NCBI GenBank assembly: GCA_951812925.1
Contig: OX638370.1
Coordinates: 23,489,964-23,553,963, forward strand
Source: Calliopum simillimum
Lineage: Eukaryota; Arthropoda; Insecta; Diptera; Lauxaniidae
Length of the DNA: 64,000 nucleotides
Reading direction: 5' to 3'
The stretch's first letter is position 1, and each line of letters begins with the position of its first letter. The notes under the pieces are model-generated. The model made no database searches. It saw only the letters and a program-made list of their open reading frames with translations, and had not been told where the DNA came from. The translations under genes and the position numbers were made by a program. Below, one piece after another: positions 1 to 10,931 of the stretch.

Positions 1-129
1 TTATTTGTAGAGTCTGTAATTCTCCATTAAAAAAATTCTTACACTTTTTATCGTGTGACACACCATTTTCATCAAAAAGCCTCCTGATTGAAAAGTAATT
101 GAAACCACGCAGATTACGGAACAGGCCTG
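1..129. repeat. Right end of MITE family A (cut by window edge)
   Basis: The segment ends in GGAACAGGCCTG and matches the right halves of 25041-25371 and 26465-26752, including the shared blocks TTATTTGTAGA and GAAAAGTAATTGAAACCACG. The left half lies outside the window. It has no coding capacity. Confidence 0.6.
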
Positions 130-939
130 AATATATGCCTATGTAGAGTTGAAAAAATGGGATTTTAAAGACTTTTGGATGCAAAAATCTCAAGAATTGC
201 AGTCCAGTTTTTAATCAAGCATTCAAAATTATTTGAAAACGCAGACTGCCTAATTATGACCGTCCAGATGAAAAATGACCTTATCTTCACAAAATCGAAA
301 ACGGCTTTTTTTTACATTTTCTAAAAATATATATTATTAAAAATTGACTGAGTTATGGCGTTTAGAAATCATAAAGTGAAAAACTCAAATTTGTAGTTAT
401 CGAAGTTTGAAGTTAATCAATCATGAAGTTTAAAATGGAGGAGGTTTAGTAAGACCATTTTTATTGGTATGTATTTGTAATATGATAATCTACCTCAAAT
501 CAATTGTAAGGTGTTTAGCTCTTCCTCAAAATTTTGCCAGTGAAGATAAGGTCCCTTTTCCTGTGGTAGACCACAATTACTTACAAGCACTTTTATTTAA
601 AACTTTTTACAATCGTATTCACAGTTGGGATTTTGATATGCTCTTGGGTATATTTTATATAGGATGGATATCAAACAGAAAATGTACTTAACTTAATTAT
701 GTACCTTTATTTGTTGATCAAAAATATCCAATTGATGTTCTTATTAAATACTGCTTCTCTATGTCAGTAAAATGTAATTCCTTTTGATAAAGAAACTTAA
801 AATCACTTTTCACTTGACGTTTTTCTCATAAATTTAATATTTTATTTAATGCACTATTTTTATTAATAAATTATTTTGGGCACTTATGTATATATATTTA
901 TTTATTTTGTATTTAATTTTTTCTTTCTTTAACAATTAG
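130..939. other. AT-rich intergenic or intronic DNA
   Basis: No gene, RNA or repeat is recognised here. If the candidate exon at 940 is real, this is the 3' part of its preceding intron, ending in a pyrimidine-rich tract before the acceptor at 938-939. Confidence 0.4.
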
Positions 940-1043
940 GCACACAATGCATGCAAATGCCGATCGGCCACACTAAGTATATGCCACAAAGATCGAATGC
1001 GGCGGTAAAACGAAAAAAACAACAACTGAAAATCCACTGCTGA
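940..1043 (+). CDS. Candidate last coding exon of an upstream gene (partial)
   Basis: A T-rich tract ending in CAATTAG at 933-939 makes a reasonable splice acceptor. The DNA after it is richer in G and C than its surroundings. In phase 2 it reads about 33 residues, with a basic stretch VKRKKQQLK, and ends at the TGA at 1041-1043. A poly(A) signal AATAAA at 1127-1132 is followed by a GT-rich stretch, as expected for a 3' end. The upstream exons would lie before the window. I do not recognise the protein. The call rests only on splice-site, composition and poly(A) signals and could be chance. Confidence 0.3.
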
Positions 1044-1126
1044 TTATGCGGCTTCAATGCGACCGTATACCGAACCGTCTCACTCAACGTTAACTCCGCG
1101 AATACGGTTTATTAAATTTAATACTC

Positions 1127-1132
1127 AATAAA
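1127..1132 (+). terminator. Candidate poly(A) signal for the 940 exon
   Basis: AATAAA is followed within a few bases by TGTTTGTTTATTGTTT, a GT-rich downstream element. Its value depends on the exon at 940 being real. Confidence 0.3.
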
Positions 1133-1150
1133 ATGTTTGTTTATTGTTTA

Positions 1151-1872
1151 CAAGCAAAACATGTGAATAAAGAAGCAAAAAGAAAAAAAAAAAACAAACA
1201 TTGGATACGTTTATTATTAACGAAACAAAATAAAGAGAAAAAATAAAACAAACAACACTGGTCGATATGGCAGTCAGTGGAAATATCAACAACCACAAAG
1301 AGTCTCCAACGTTTGGTGTCAATTTTATACACAGTGCATTATACGACGATCATAAGGTTGGCTCAAAAGAGCCAAGCAAAGCCATTGGCCACATGGTGAG
1401 TGAATGGGAGAATTCAGTAATTGGAGACTTAAAATGAGAGAGCAAAGAGTTATACGACGATGCCGCGCTTACTTTATCCATGTGAATGCAAAAACGTTGG
1501 GGACTTATCTACCGCATGGTTAACTTGTGTATTACCAATAAGCCACCCATAAATTCTGTTTCCTTAGGGAAAAATGCGTTGCTTGAAGAGTTATAGATGA
1601 GTATTTGTGGCAAAGCTGTAAACCGTAAAATTCATTAATAAGCAAATCACATTACACGAGATGAACATTATCCCGTGAGTATTGAAAACCTAATCCAAAA
1701 TCATATTCCAATATTATTTTTCTTACAGTTTCTTTTGTATATACATAAATGGTTAAGTTTTTATTGATCTGTTGGTTTTGGTCAAGTTTTATATCGCACA
1801 GTATCTGTATTTGTATCTTAAAACCCAAGACGAAAAATTTGCTTGTCCCCATAGAAATTTAGAAGCACTTTC
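1151..1872. other. Unassigned intergenic DNA
   Basis: Nothing recognised. The string TATACGACGAT occurs twice (near 1341 and 1450), but no larger repeat is clear. Confidence 0.4.
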
Positions 1873-2300
1873 ACAATGATTTTTTATAAGGCTGCAGTAA
1901 GAACAACGTGAGTTCGAACCCAGCCCGGATGATTTTTTTTTTTTTACTTTTTTTTACTTTTTTCTGGGTTATTTTTTTTTTTATTATTAAAATATTTTTT
2001 ATTCAACACCTTTTATTTCACTTTTCTATTTTCCTTTCTCTTTTTTATTTACTTTCGCTTACTTGAATTAAACTGATTGCACAATGATTCCATATAAGTC
2101 TGCAGTAAGAACAACGTGAGTTCGAACCCAGCCCAAGTGATTTTTTTTTCCTTTTTTTTATTTGTTTTTGCTTTATTTTTTTTTTATTAAAATATTTTTT
2201 ATTCAACATTTTTTTAATTCACTTTTCTATTTTCCTTTCTCTTTTTTATTTACTTTTGCTTACTTGAATTAAACTGACAATGATTCTATATAAGGCTGCA
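1873..2300 (+). repeat. Tandem ~200-bp units with tRNA B-box-like motif
   Basis: Units start at 1873, 2081 and 2277 (the last one partial), each with ACAATGATT. The first two carry GAGTTCGAACCC, which fits the pol III B-box consensus, followed by a T-rich run. Both end in the same tail, CTTACTTGAATTAAACTG. No convincing A box is seen. These look like SINE-related fragments duplicated in tandem. Confidence 0.5.
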
Positions 2301-2383
2301 GGAGCATTCGTACGTCAAATTCTGTTTGGACAACATTTGCTTAATATACATATTGTGCAAATTTAACACCTCTTCATATTATC

Positions 2384-2460
2384 GGGCATTGGTATAGCGG
2401 TCTAAAGTAAAAATATCTAGCACGCGGACGGTCGTGGATTCAAATCCTGGTGCGGCCAGT
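2384..2460 (+). repeat. tRNA-like unit, probable SINE head
   Basis: TGGTATAGCGG at 2390-2400 matches the A box, and GGATTCAAATCC at 2436-2447 matches the B box, at tRNA-like spacing. A run of seven T follows at 2460, as in a pol III terminator. The arms do not form a standard cloverleaf, so this is a tRNA-derived repeat or pseudogene rather than a working tRNA. Confidence 0.6.
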
Positions 2461-3139
2461 TTTTTTCTTCTTTTTTTAAATTTTATTGAAAAAACGCTTA
2501 CCGCAGCATTACAAATAAGCGCTTTAAAAACCTCTTTTTTGGTAAGGCTGCGGTAAGCTTTTGCTCGCTTACATCCTATGACATGCAATTTTAGATAGAA
2601 AGTAAAGTTCTTACGGAGTGGAAGCGCTTATTCGTGAAAAGGATGCACTTCAGAAGGGTTTTTGAAGCACTTCTATTCCCCTTGGATAATTACCTTTATA
2701 TTTTACCAATACACTTTATCTAGCGGATATTTTCATATCTAACGGCTACTTTTATATCAGACAATTGTACATATTTCTATCTTATTTTCATTTTACTGAT
2801 ACACATTTTATAGCCAAACGTAAACTTTCAACTTTTCAGTATTAAATATCACTTTTAGTTTCTAATTGACTTTTTGTTACTACCCAAGAGATTTAATTTT
2901 TCTATACTTTTCAACCATTTTCAGTTTAATCTTGTCTTTCGATAATTTTCTACATCGCCGCGTTTCGATACTAAATGGCTTTTTGGACTTAAATCAATCT
3001 TTGCGATGTTATTCGATACTTTTCGGCTTTTTCGATACTTTCTTCCTTTCAAAACTATTTAAAACTATATAGTTCTTCTTTCAAGTTTTTAATACTTTAA
3101 TAAAATTTTTTTTCCACTGTTTCACTTTTGTTTTATGTC
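2461..3139. other. AT-rich DNA with small inverted motifs
   Basis: The motif AAGCGCTTA and near relatives recur around 2518 and 2626. A hairpin made from CTTACCGCAGC and GCTGCGGTAAGC lies near 2500-2555. This is probably repeat debris; no gene is seen. Confidence 0.35.
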
Positions 3140-3370
3140 CAGGCATGTTCTGAAATCCGATACAATTCGGAAACGGAATGACAGCAATCTTCAAGAGCAC
3201 CGCATTTCGATATATAGCACCAAATCGTATTTATGTTTCGGTAAATCGAAATGGAACCATTAGCAAATTTTTTTTGTAAAATCAGATTTCATTCCATTTT
3301 ATTTATCACAATGCAGAGCTCTTGAAGCTCATTCCGATTCCGAAGTGAATCGGATTTCAGAAAATGCCTG
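3140..3370. repeat. MITE family M1, 231 bp
   Basis: The terminal inverted repeats are CAGGCATGTTCTGAAATCC and its near-perfect complement at the right end. A second copy is nested in another MITE at 57886-58121. Both share the inner motif GTTTCGGTAAATCG. No target duplication is clear. Confidence 0.75.
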
Positions 3371-4969
3371 ATTGTTGTTCGGCATTAAATTAAATTTAAT
3401 TAACATTTCTATTAATAACTTATCCCAGTTATATGAATTTATAAAAAAATTGATATGCTTAAGTTTTTTTATTGTGAAGATTTTTATTGGAGGATTATGC
3501 CTTTACCGCCTCATACTACAATTTATATCAATTTTTTGTGTCGTTAATTACGATTTTATCTTATTCCACATTAATTACATTTATGTATTTTTTCTCCCAA
3601 TTTTTTTAGCTTTATTAAAATACTTTTTCTCTTATCTTCTCATCGAATTATTTTTATTCCCAAGATTTTATTTTTTTTTTTTTACTTCAATGTATCTCAT
3701 TGTTTCGTGTATCATATACACAGCATGAAAAATAAGCGCTTTGTTATAGTTTTTGCCGGTATTGTTTGATTAAATTTTGATTGTATTTATTAAAAAAAAA
3801 TTATTTTTCTCAATGTTTTCTCTGGTTTTTTTGCATAGTATTGAATTAATTGTGCACAACCATATTTCTACACAATTTTTAATTCTAAACACTACATACA
3901 AATGAATCGTACCCTATACTTGGTATAGAGAAGAGACGTACACTTTTTAAAAATTTTTGGTAGCTGAATATGAGAACTGATGAGTTTTTAATAAAGAAAT
4001 TTAGAAAATTACAGTTGTTTTTAAGAACTTCGGGGACATACTAAATATATGAAAATTTAATTTGAGAAAAAAAAACAAAAAAAAAATGTATACTGACTAA
4101 ATCTTTCTTTAAGGGCCTATTAAAGAGAACCTCGATATCGAAATCGTTATTACTGGTCTATACATAAGGAAAAGTGAAGGATGTATGATTTTAGTTACCA
4201 TTAATCAATACTAGAATAGCCCAGTGGTCAAAATTCAACCTCAAATGTATTAAATAATTTTGGTACTTTTTGGACACTTTTAATACTTTTTTATCTATTT
4301 GGTACAAAATAGAAAAGGTAATTTATCATCCCTGGTATAATTACAGCGAAATATAAACAAAACAAAATACATGAAGTCAGTGCTATGCTTTTTGCCTATT
4401 TCTTTGTGCTTTATCCTTTTTTCAGCTCTGTGACCTGTATTTTGTTGTTGTTAAAATTGAAAAATTTGTATTTAATTTTAGCTGGCTTAAAGTCAAAATA
4501 TTAACATAATTTTAACTTTGTGCATATCTACACACAAATACCTTTCTAACAGTGTATAATTTAAAGTCGTACTCTATTTCTTACATAGTTAAAAAAGATG
4601 GACAACTTTTTATTCTGCGTATTAATATATAGATTTCATGCAAAGTAGGTAGTTAAAAAAGTACACCATGGATTCTCTATCCATGATACATATGAACTTA
4701 TATTGAAAAAAAATGGTATGTAGAGTATTTTATAATTAAACATGGCCATTTATTTTCTTTATTGCTTTTACTTTACATTTGTTTATTGTCTTATTGTCTA
4801 CTCAGCAGATCATTTTTAAGTTTGATTATATCACTGGACACGATTTGAAGAGCTCAAAGTATAGTGACCTTTGATGTTGCTTACAAATGCATTAATAACT
4901 TTTAATTTTAATTTAAACATATGAGTATTACTATATATTGTAAAATTTTGCTCTGTAGTTGTAATAAGT
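3371..4969. other. AT-rich DNA, no feature recognised
   Basis: Long T and A runs create a few open frames here, but none has protein-like composition or a known motif. No tRNA or inverted repeat of note is seen. Confidence 0.4.
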
Positions 4970-4977
4970 CACTATAA

Positions 4978-5817
4978 CAGTGATTCTCAACCTATGTACC
5001 GCGGCACTTTAGTGTGCCGTGAGATTTTTAAAGTGTGCCGCGACTGCCAGAAAGCAAATATGCCGACATGATTTTTTTAGCTTTCTGGAAATTAAAAACT
5101 TTTTTTGATAATAGCATTTTACACCAATTTATATGATGTAATGATGTACAGACTACCTCCTACCACACCTTCTTTTCCTAACAAACTTCCAGGTGGTAGT
5201 ACCTAAAAGGTGTAGTTGAGCTATTTTAAATACGTTCTTTAAAATATACACAGATGGGTACAGGTACTGGATTAGGAAGTTTTTCCGAGTATATAAAACT
5301 AACAAAATCGTACAGACAGCCAAACGACTGTACTGTCTTTCACGCAGAGGTTTATGCTGTTCTCAAAGTCGCAATTTCTTGGAAGTGTTGTTATTTATTT
5401 ACATTGATAGCCAGGTGGCCATCAAAGCGATTTCATCAAATTTCATTATGAACTAGAAACTGTGACATAGAGAATCATTCATTTGTATACAAGCCATTTC
5501 TTTGGTCATTACAATTTCGAACCGCTTGGTTCGCTATCTGAATTGTGTCTTAAATCCATAAGGTAGTATATGTATGCATATGAACATGAATGTGGTTTTC
5601 CTAAAATTACTTTGTTAAAGCTCTCTGTGCCGGGGCCAATTCCGAGGCTTAAACTAATGATGACAACATGGTCATCCCACTTATTTTAACTAACTAAGCC
5701 TACATAAATCAATAAACTAACCAAAATTTTCTTAAAATTTTTTTTGTTGTTAGTGTGCCGCCAAATTTTGATATTATTAGAAATGTGCCGTGACGAAAAA
5801 AAGGTTGAGAATCACTG
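4978..5817. mobile_element. Non-autonomous hAT-type element, 840 bp
   Basis: Both ends carry the inverted repeat CAGTGATTCTCAACCT, close in form to Buster/SPIN-type hAT termini. An exact 8-bp target duplication, CACTATAA, flanks it at 4970-4977 and 5818-5825. The subterminal regions are rich in GTGTGCCG motifs on both sides. The interior carries no hAT transposase; instead it holds a degraded RNase H segment from a non-LTR retrotransposon. Confidence 0.88.
5244..5456 (+). pseudogene. RNase H fragment of a non-LTR retrotransposon
   Basis: Translation shows the three acidic landmarks of a retrotransposon RNase H: YTDG (from 5247), HAEVYAV, and YIDSQVAIKAIS near 5400-5435. They fall in different frames, so at least two frameshifts have occurred. 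Only part of the domain remains, and no reverse transcriptase precedes it. It sits wholly inside the hAT-type element at 4978-5817, so it was either captured by that element or inserted and later eroded. The clade is not certain; LOA, Jockey or I-like elements carry such domains. Confidence 0.7.
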
Positions 5818-5920
5818 CACTATAATTTTGAATTAAAGGGGATATTTTCTTTTGGCATTCAATGACCTTTTTACATACAAAAGTCTTTCAAATTTGATAT
5901 AATTTTATACTCGCATTATA

Positions 5921-6400
5921 CAGGGTGTATTGCATAAGGTTACAATACTTCTGGGAGGTGTTAGATTAGGTCTAGAAAAATAGAAATTTGCACATGGTAC
6001 GGGCCTAAAATGTACCCCTGAGAAGTTATAGGGTTTTTCTGACTTGTTTTAAATAAAATATTTTCTTGGGTCACCCTAACGTTTTAGAAAAAACTTTTTT
6101 ATGCAAATTTTTAGCTTATTATGTAAGCTCTTAAAAGTACATTTGGCTTGTAGAATTCAAAAGTATTTCGCAAAGTTCTGGGCCTTTAAAGTCGATATTT
6201 TAAAGTTTTTTCCAATTTTTTGAATTTGGCGGCCATTTTAGTATCAAAAAGGTCCTATTAACATATCCTTTTACAATTTTTTTTTTTGGAATTGTCGTTA
6301 AATTTCCTTTAACCCGGTAGTACATTTGTCATACCATTTTTTTTTTTAATTTGAGGTCTGAAAAAATGCTTTAGTTACACAGTCTTCAAAATCATGTTTT
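5921..6400. repeat. Fold-back family F1, copy A (left arm only)
   Basis: The copy starts CAGGGTGTATTGCATAAGG and shares ordered blocks with copies at 9180-10094 and 14835-16592: GGTCACCCTAACG, TTTGGCGGCCATTTTAG and AAAAGGTCCTATTAACATA. Only one arm is visible. The broken mariner follows directly. Confidence 0.65.
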
Positions 6401-6429
6401 TGAAGCATCAAATTTCTTAAGTTTTTGAA

Positions 6430-6905
6430 GGTAACCAGAAATCACAGCGCGCCACATTTGGGAATATGATGCTGGGCAAATTTCCCAGCATTATCATGAT
6501 GTACGAGTTCGAAGCATTGTTTTTGGTTTTCCCACAAATTTTCGAAAACTTTTGGTAAGCAGTCTTCAGTATACCATTTTGCAGTTACTATCACTCCAGT
6601 ACTCTGGGGTATATCGCCTACAATTTTTGTTCTGTTGAAGTTATTAGACACATTACTTTTGTTAACGATTTTTTTTTTTTTACGTTGCTTTATTAGGAAA
6701 ATTTGCTATTCCGTGCTCCATACCATGGGCTGTTGTTAAATTTTCGGGTTATACTTGTAAAAACCAAACTTCATCACCTATTACGATTTTATTGAAGTAG
6801 CTAAGTAGATCGTTCGTTTTCGAATTTGTTTGGGAAATATTGCGCAAAACCTACTTCAGCTTCTAGCAGATTTCTTTGAACGAAGCATATAATTACACAG
6901 TGCAA
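6430..6905 (-). pseudogene. mariner transposase fossil, C-terminal part
   Basis: On the minus strand the catalytic region of a mariner-family transposase can be read. It contains GDEVWFYKYNP (first catalytic Asp, near 6760-6790), then TAKWYTEDCLPKVFENL and HHDNA (second Asp, near 6490). Stop codons and a frame change lie between them. The third motif, usually PPYSPDLAP followed by D, is not visible, so the 3' part has gone. The matching N-terminal half is at 7640-7870, with a palindrome between them. The fossil cannot encode an active enzyme. Confidence 0.8.
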
Positions 6906-6925
6906 CATTTTTCAAGTCATTGACG

Positions 6926-7634
6926 GTGAACTAAAATCCGTTATAAGGCGTCGAAAGTACTCGCCGAAACAAGTAATTCTGCCAGAGCGTTTTGCAAAGT
7001 TGACTCATATAAGGATTTTATGGTCATTTTTGCGATTTTAAGGCACTAAATGAATTTTTTTCGGTTAAGTTCGTTCGGCATTTTTTTTCTTCTATACAAT
7101 AGCTACAACATTGCTGGAGTCATCAAAACAATATCATGGCTCGTTACCGAGATATAGCCATATGAAAAAATCGAAAAATCCTCAAAATCGCTCAAAGTTG
7201 CAATTTTCAGCTGGATAATTGTAATTATAATGCTGAAAATTGGAACTTTTTGCCTCATATGAAAAAATCGAAAAATCGCTCAAAATCCAATTTGAGGCAA
7301 AAAGTTGCAATTTTCAGCATTTTAATTATAATTATCCAGCTGAAAATTGCAACTTTTTGCCTCAAATTGGATTTTGAACGATTTTTCGATTTTTTCATAT
7401 GGCTATATCTCGGTAACGAGCCGAGATATTGTTTTGATGACTTGAGCAATGTTGTTGCTATTGAATAGAAGAAAAAAAAATGCCTAGCAAACTTAACCGA
7501 AAAAAATTCATCTAGTGCCTTAAAATCGCAAAAATGACCATTAAATCCTTATATGAGTCAACTTTGCAAAACACTCTGGCAGAATTACTTGTTTCGGCGA
7601 GTACTTCGACGTCTTATAACGGATTTTAGTTCAC
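6926..7634. repeat. 709-bp palindromic insertion in the mariner fossil
   Basis: The ends are GTGAACTAAAATCCG and its complement, and the arms match through most of their length with few differences. The left arm carries about 95 bp extra near 7155-7250, a partial repeat of the centre. The same short peptide can be read on both strands, which is why mirrored open frames occur. The RNA or single strand could form a very long hairpin. Confidence 0.8.
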
Positions 7635-7639
7635 TTTTC

Positions 7640-7870
7640 ATGTGTCGCACTGTGTTATGCAACATTCGCGACACAGCCATGACATTTAATCCAAAATCAT
7701 CAGCAATTATTTCTTGTGTCAATCGTGAATCTTCGCCAACTTTAGCATTGACCAGGTTCACATTTTCCTCATTGGTCGAATATTTTGGCCGATCTTCTTG
7801 TAGCTCGTTCTGTATAGAAAAATGTCCAGTCTGAAATTTTTGAAACAGCATTCGTGTGATGATTGGCATT
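7640..7870 (-). pseudogene. mariner transposase fossil, DNA-binding part
   Basis: The minus-strand frame reads GHFSIQNELQEDRPKYSTNE, then a second helix-turn-helix (EIIADDFGLNVMAVSRMLHN). This is the arrangement of the mariner DNA-binding region just before the catalytic core. The frame runs into the palindrome at 7634, and the catalytic part resumes at 6905. The first helix-turn-helix, expected further upstream near 7900-8050, is too decayed to recognise. Confidence 0.75.
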
Positions 7871-8050
7871 CATTGAAAATTTCTACTGGCTTGATTTGAA
7901 GCCGAAAGTCGTAACGAATCGCAAGTGTTGCTTTCGGAATTTCTTTCGAATTTTCATCAGTTATTTTACAGTTTCTCGTCTGCATTGCGATCAATCCTTC
8001 TGCAATTTTAAATGAAACATCATAAGATAATTGTGATTCGTCTTTCATTT

Positions 8051-9179
8051 TTGAATTTTTTCAAAAGAAATAAACTATAGCATCAGTGAACTTTTGTTAG
8101 TCCCACTGTATTAGTCAAAGAGAACTAATAAAATGTTATAGGTTCTGGCTGAACTACTTGAGTTTTGACCTAATCGATTTTTTTTGCCAAATGAATGAGT
8201 TTTATTTAAATGTAATAAGTCCATAAAGAAGCAAAAGTAATATCATAATATGAATTGGCTCAGATTTTGTTTCAAATGAATAAATAGAGCTCCCTTTTTA
8301 AGGACAGTTTACTTGATGATGTTGAAGATATATAGTGGAAAATATGATATTGGTCAGATAACCGATTATTATGGCGAATTATGTGTATGACATTACTTTT
8401 GCTCCTCTATGGACTTATTCCACTTTCAAAGGAACCCATTCAAACATGAAAAAATTCAATTGTTCAAATTAATAAAAAGTTATTTTCTACATTTAAACCA
8501 TATACTACTTATTTGAAATCTTGCAATTTCTTTTGTCTTAATAAGGTGAACTGCGAGAGGTGATTTTTACAATTTTTTTTTTTTTTTTTCTATTTTTGTT
8601 AGCAATATTATGTACAAATTGCATTAGTTATTTCTTGTTGCCAAGTGCAGTCATGTTAACCCCATTGGGAATTATGAAATCAGTCCGTCAGTCAGTCAGT
8701 AGTCAGTATAGCTATGTACGTATGCAGCTACATAACAAAGAAACAACAAGCAACCTCTTTAAAGAGCAAAATTTATTACCAATCTAAGTTGTGTTGTTAA
8801 CTTTCAAAAATTTAATTGACATATTGTCAGTAAATTAAATATGATTTGTGACAATTTAATGCAGTCGGAAAACGCGTGCTGTTCTGTTGTTTGTGGCATT
8901 GTTTTCATCCAACCAAACATAATTTCAGTCACTTGAGATTTTAATAAATGGTGTAACTCAGTTCAGTCATTTGTGGTATTTCTATAAACAGTCTTTTAAT
9001 GATATTTTAAGTATTTATTTAAACACTTTTCAGTTAGTTTTTCTGGCGTTTATGATATAAGTAATTTTTACGACTTAGCTCTGGTTTACGAGATATTTCA
9101 GCTTAAAAATGTATTTATTTATTGAGTGTTTACGATCTCAGAAAATGCAGAAGTGTTCACATAATTCAAACGAACAAAA
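8051..9179. other. Intergenic DNA, mostly unassigned
   Basis: No gene is recognised. Part of 7871-8100 may be a decayed mariner 5' end. A short (GTCA)n run lies near 8683-8700. Confidence 0.35.
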
Positions 9180-10094
9180 AATTGCAACTGAAAAAGAGGT
9201 CTAAAATGTATCCCTTAGGGGTTATAGAGCTAAAACTGGTTTTCTGACTTGTTGTACAAAAAAAAAAAAAAAAAATTTCTTAGGTCACCCTAACGATTCA
9301 GAGAAAATTTCTTTATAAAAAACTTTTAGCTAATTGTATGAGCTTTTTAAGAGAGTATTTGGCTTATAAAGTTTAAAAGGATTTAGCAAAGTTTTGGACC
9401 TATAAATTTGATATTTAAATTTTTTTCTAATTTTTTGAATTTGGCGGCCATTTTAGTATGAAAAAGGTCCTACTAACATACATTTTTATAATTTTTCTTT
9501 TTTTAAATTCTCGTTAAATTTATCTTAATTTGGTTGCACATTTATCATACCATTTTTTTAATATGAAGTCAGAAAAAATACTTTTATACAAATACACAGC
9601 GATGCAGCGCACGCACCATAAGTATGAAGAGCAACTTGCGTATGTTGTTACATAAGAGTATTTTTTCTGATCTTAAATCAAAAAACTGGTATTGTAAATG
9701 TACTACTGAATAAAAGGAAATTTAACGAGAACGTAAAAAAAAATTATAACAAGGTTTGTTAATAGGACCTATTTCATACTAAGAATTCAAAAAGTAGGAA
9801 ACAAAATTTAAAATATCAAATTTAGAGGTACAGAACTTTGCAAAATTTTTTTAAGCCCTATAACCCAAATACACTTTTAGAAAGCTCATACAATTAGCTA
9901 AAAGTTTTTCATAAAAAAGTTTTCTCTAACACGCTATGGTGACCAAAGAAATTTTGTTTTGTAAAACATGTCAGAAAATCAGTTTTAACACTAAACTCCT
10001 CAGGGGTTCGTTTTTACCCCCCCCCCCACCAAGAGAACATTTTTTTTAGTCTCGGCCTCCTTCATCATCTCCCAGAAGCTTCGTAACCTTATCG
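9180..10094. repeat. Fold-back family F1, copy B (both arms)
   Basis: The left arm (about 9200-9560) and the right arm (about 9660-10094) are inverted copies with a short spacer. They share the TCACCCTAACG and GGTCCTAYTAACATA blocks with copies A and C. The right end reads CCCAGAAGCTTCGTAACC, complementary to the left end of copy A. No open frame remains. The left tip is missing. Confidence 0.7.
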
Positions 10095-10275
10095 CTTAAT
10101 CTCATAAAATTATTCAGGCTTAAAGGTCGCGAACACCAGTTTTTTGCAAGTAACTCGTTACGGTAACATCTACAGAAAAACGTCCAAAGCTTTAAAGGCC
10201 ATAAAATTTCCAATAGAAAATTTGTCAGATTTGTTTTTGTATGACTTATAGCTTAGAAGTTGGACTTCCGATCGT

Positions 10276-10432
10276 AGGGGCTGTCCATAAACTCCGTGAC
10301 GCTCCTAGGGGGGGGGGTTCGAGCAAGCGTCACGCTTGGTGTATTTTATTTATTTTTTATATGAAACTACCGTCACATAGAGGTGGTTCAATATAGCGAA
10401 TTTTTGCGTCACGGAGTTTATGGACAGCCCCT
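10276..10432. repeat. MITE, 157 bp, with perfect 27-bp terminal repeats
   Basis: Both ends read AGGGGCTGTCCATAAACTCC followed by GTGACGC, in inverted orientation, without mismatch. The element is too short to code. The arms suggest a fairly recent insertion. No clear target duplication is seen. Confidence 0.8.
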
Positions 10433-10554
10433 TACCATTAAGATCATTATTTTTTTTCATCGACATAAATCGGTTTAATCGGTTTATTGTTCTAATATCA
10501 AAAACCGACATCGAGATCACATCCGCTTTAAAATTTATTCAGACTTACACTGCG

Positions 10555-10931
10555 TTTCCACTGGAGATTTATGAGGTGATTTATGGCTGTTTCTAGGTTA
10601 AGCTTTAAGGCTTGTTATAAATCATGTGATATACATACTATACAAAAATAAATCTATTTCTAATGATATTTATTTTATATCTGCATATAAATCTCAGCAG
10701 GGCTATCGATTTTAACTATTTTCGACCAAATGACGCAGCCTAACTTTGACAATTAGCATTGAATTTCATTAAGAAGAAGAACGTATGGAAGAAAATATTA
10801 AAAAGAAAAGAAATAAAAACTTAAATTTTCAAGCTAATGACATTTACTGTCAACATTAAATCGCTTTGGTCGAAACGGGAATGATTTAACGTCATTTATA
10901 AATCTCGTCACAGCTGAATCTTCGGTGAAAA
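10555..10931. repeat. MITE family M2, copy 1
   Basis: The left end is CCACTGGAGATTTATGAGG, and the right end carries ATAAATCTCGTCACAGCTG then TTCGGTG, an imperfect inverted pair. The inner blocks CATACAAAAATAAATCT and TGACATTTACTGTCAA recur in copies at 38785-39128, 57810-58300 and 62150-62445. A shorter relative lies at 13652-13772. Confidence 0.75.

Noticed and set aside
3966..3995. CTGATGAG on the plus strand followed by AAAGAAA, hammerhead-like
   Set aside because: The bases after CTGATGA do not form a stem II, and no GAA with a stem III and stem I partner follows.
7250..7468. Overlapping plus and minus frames with the same peptide
   Set aside because: They are produced by the palindrome at 6926-7634 and are not genes.
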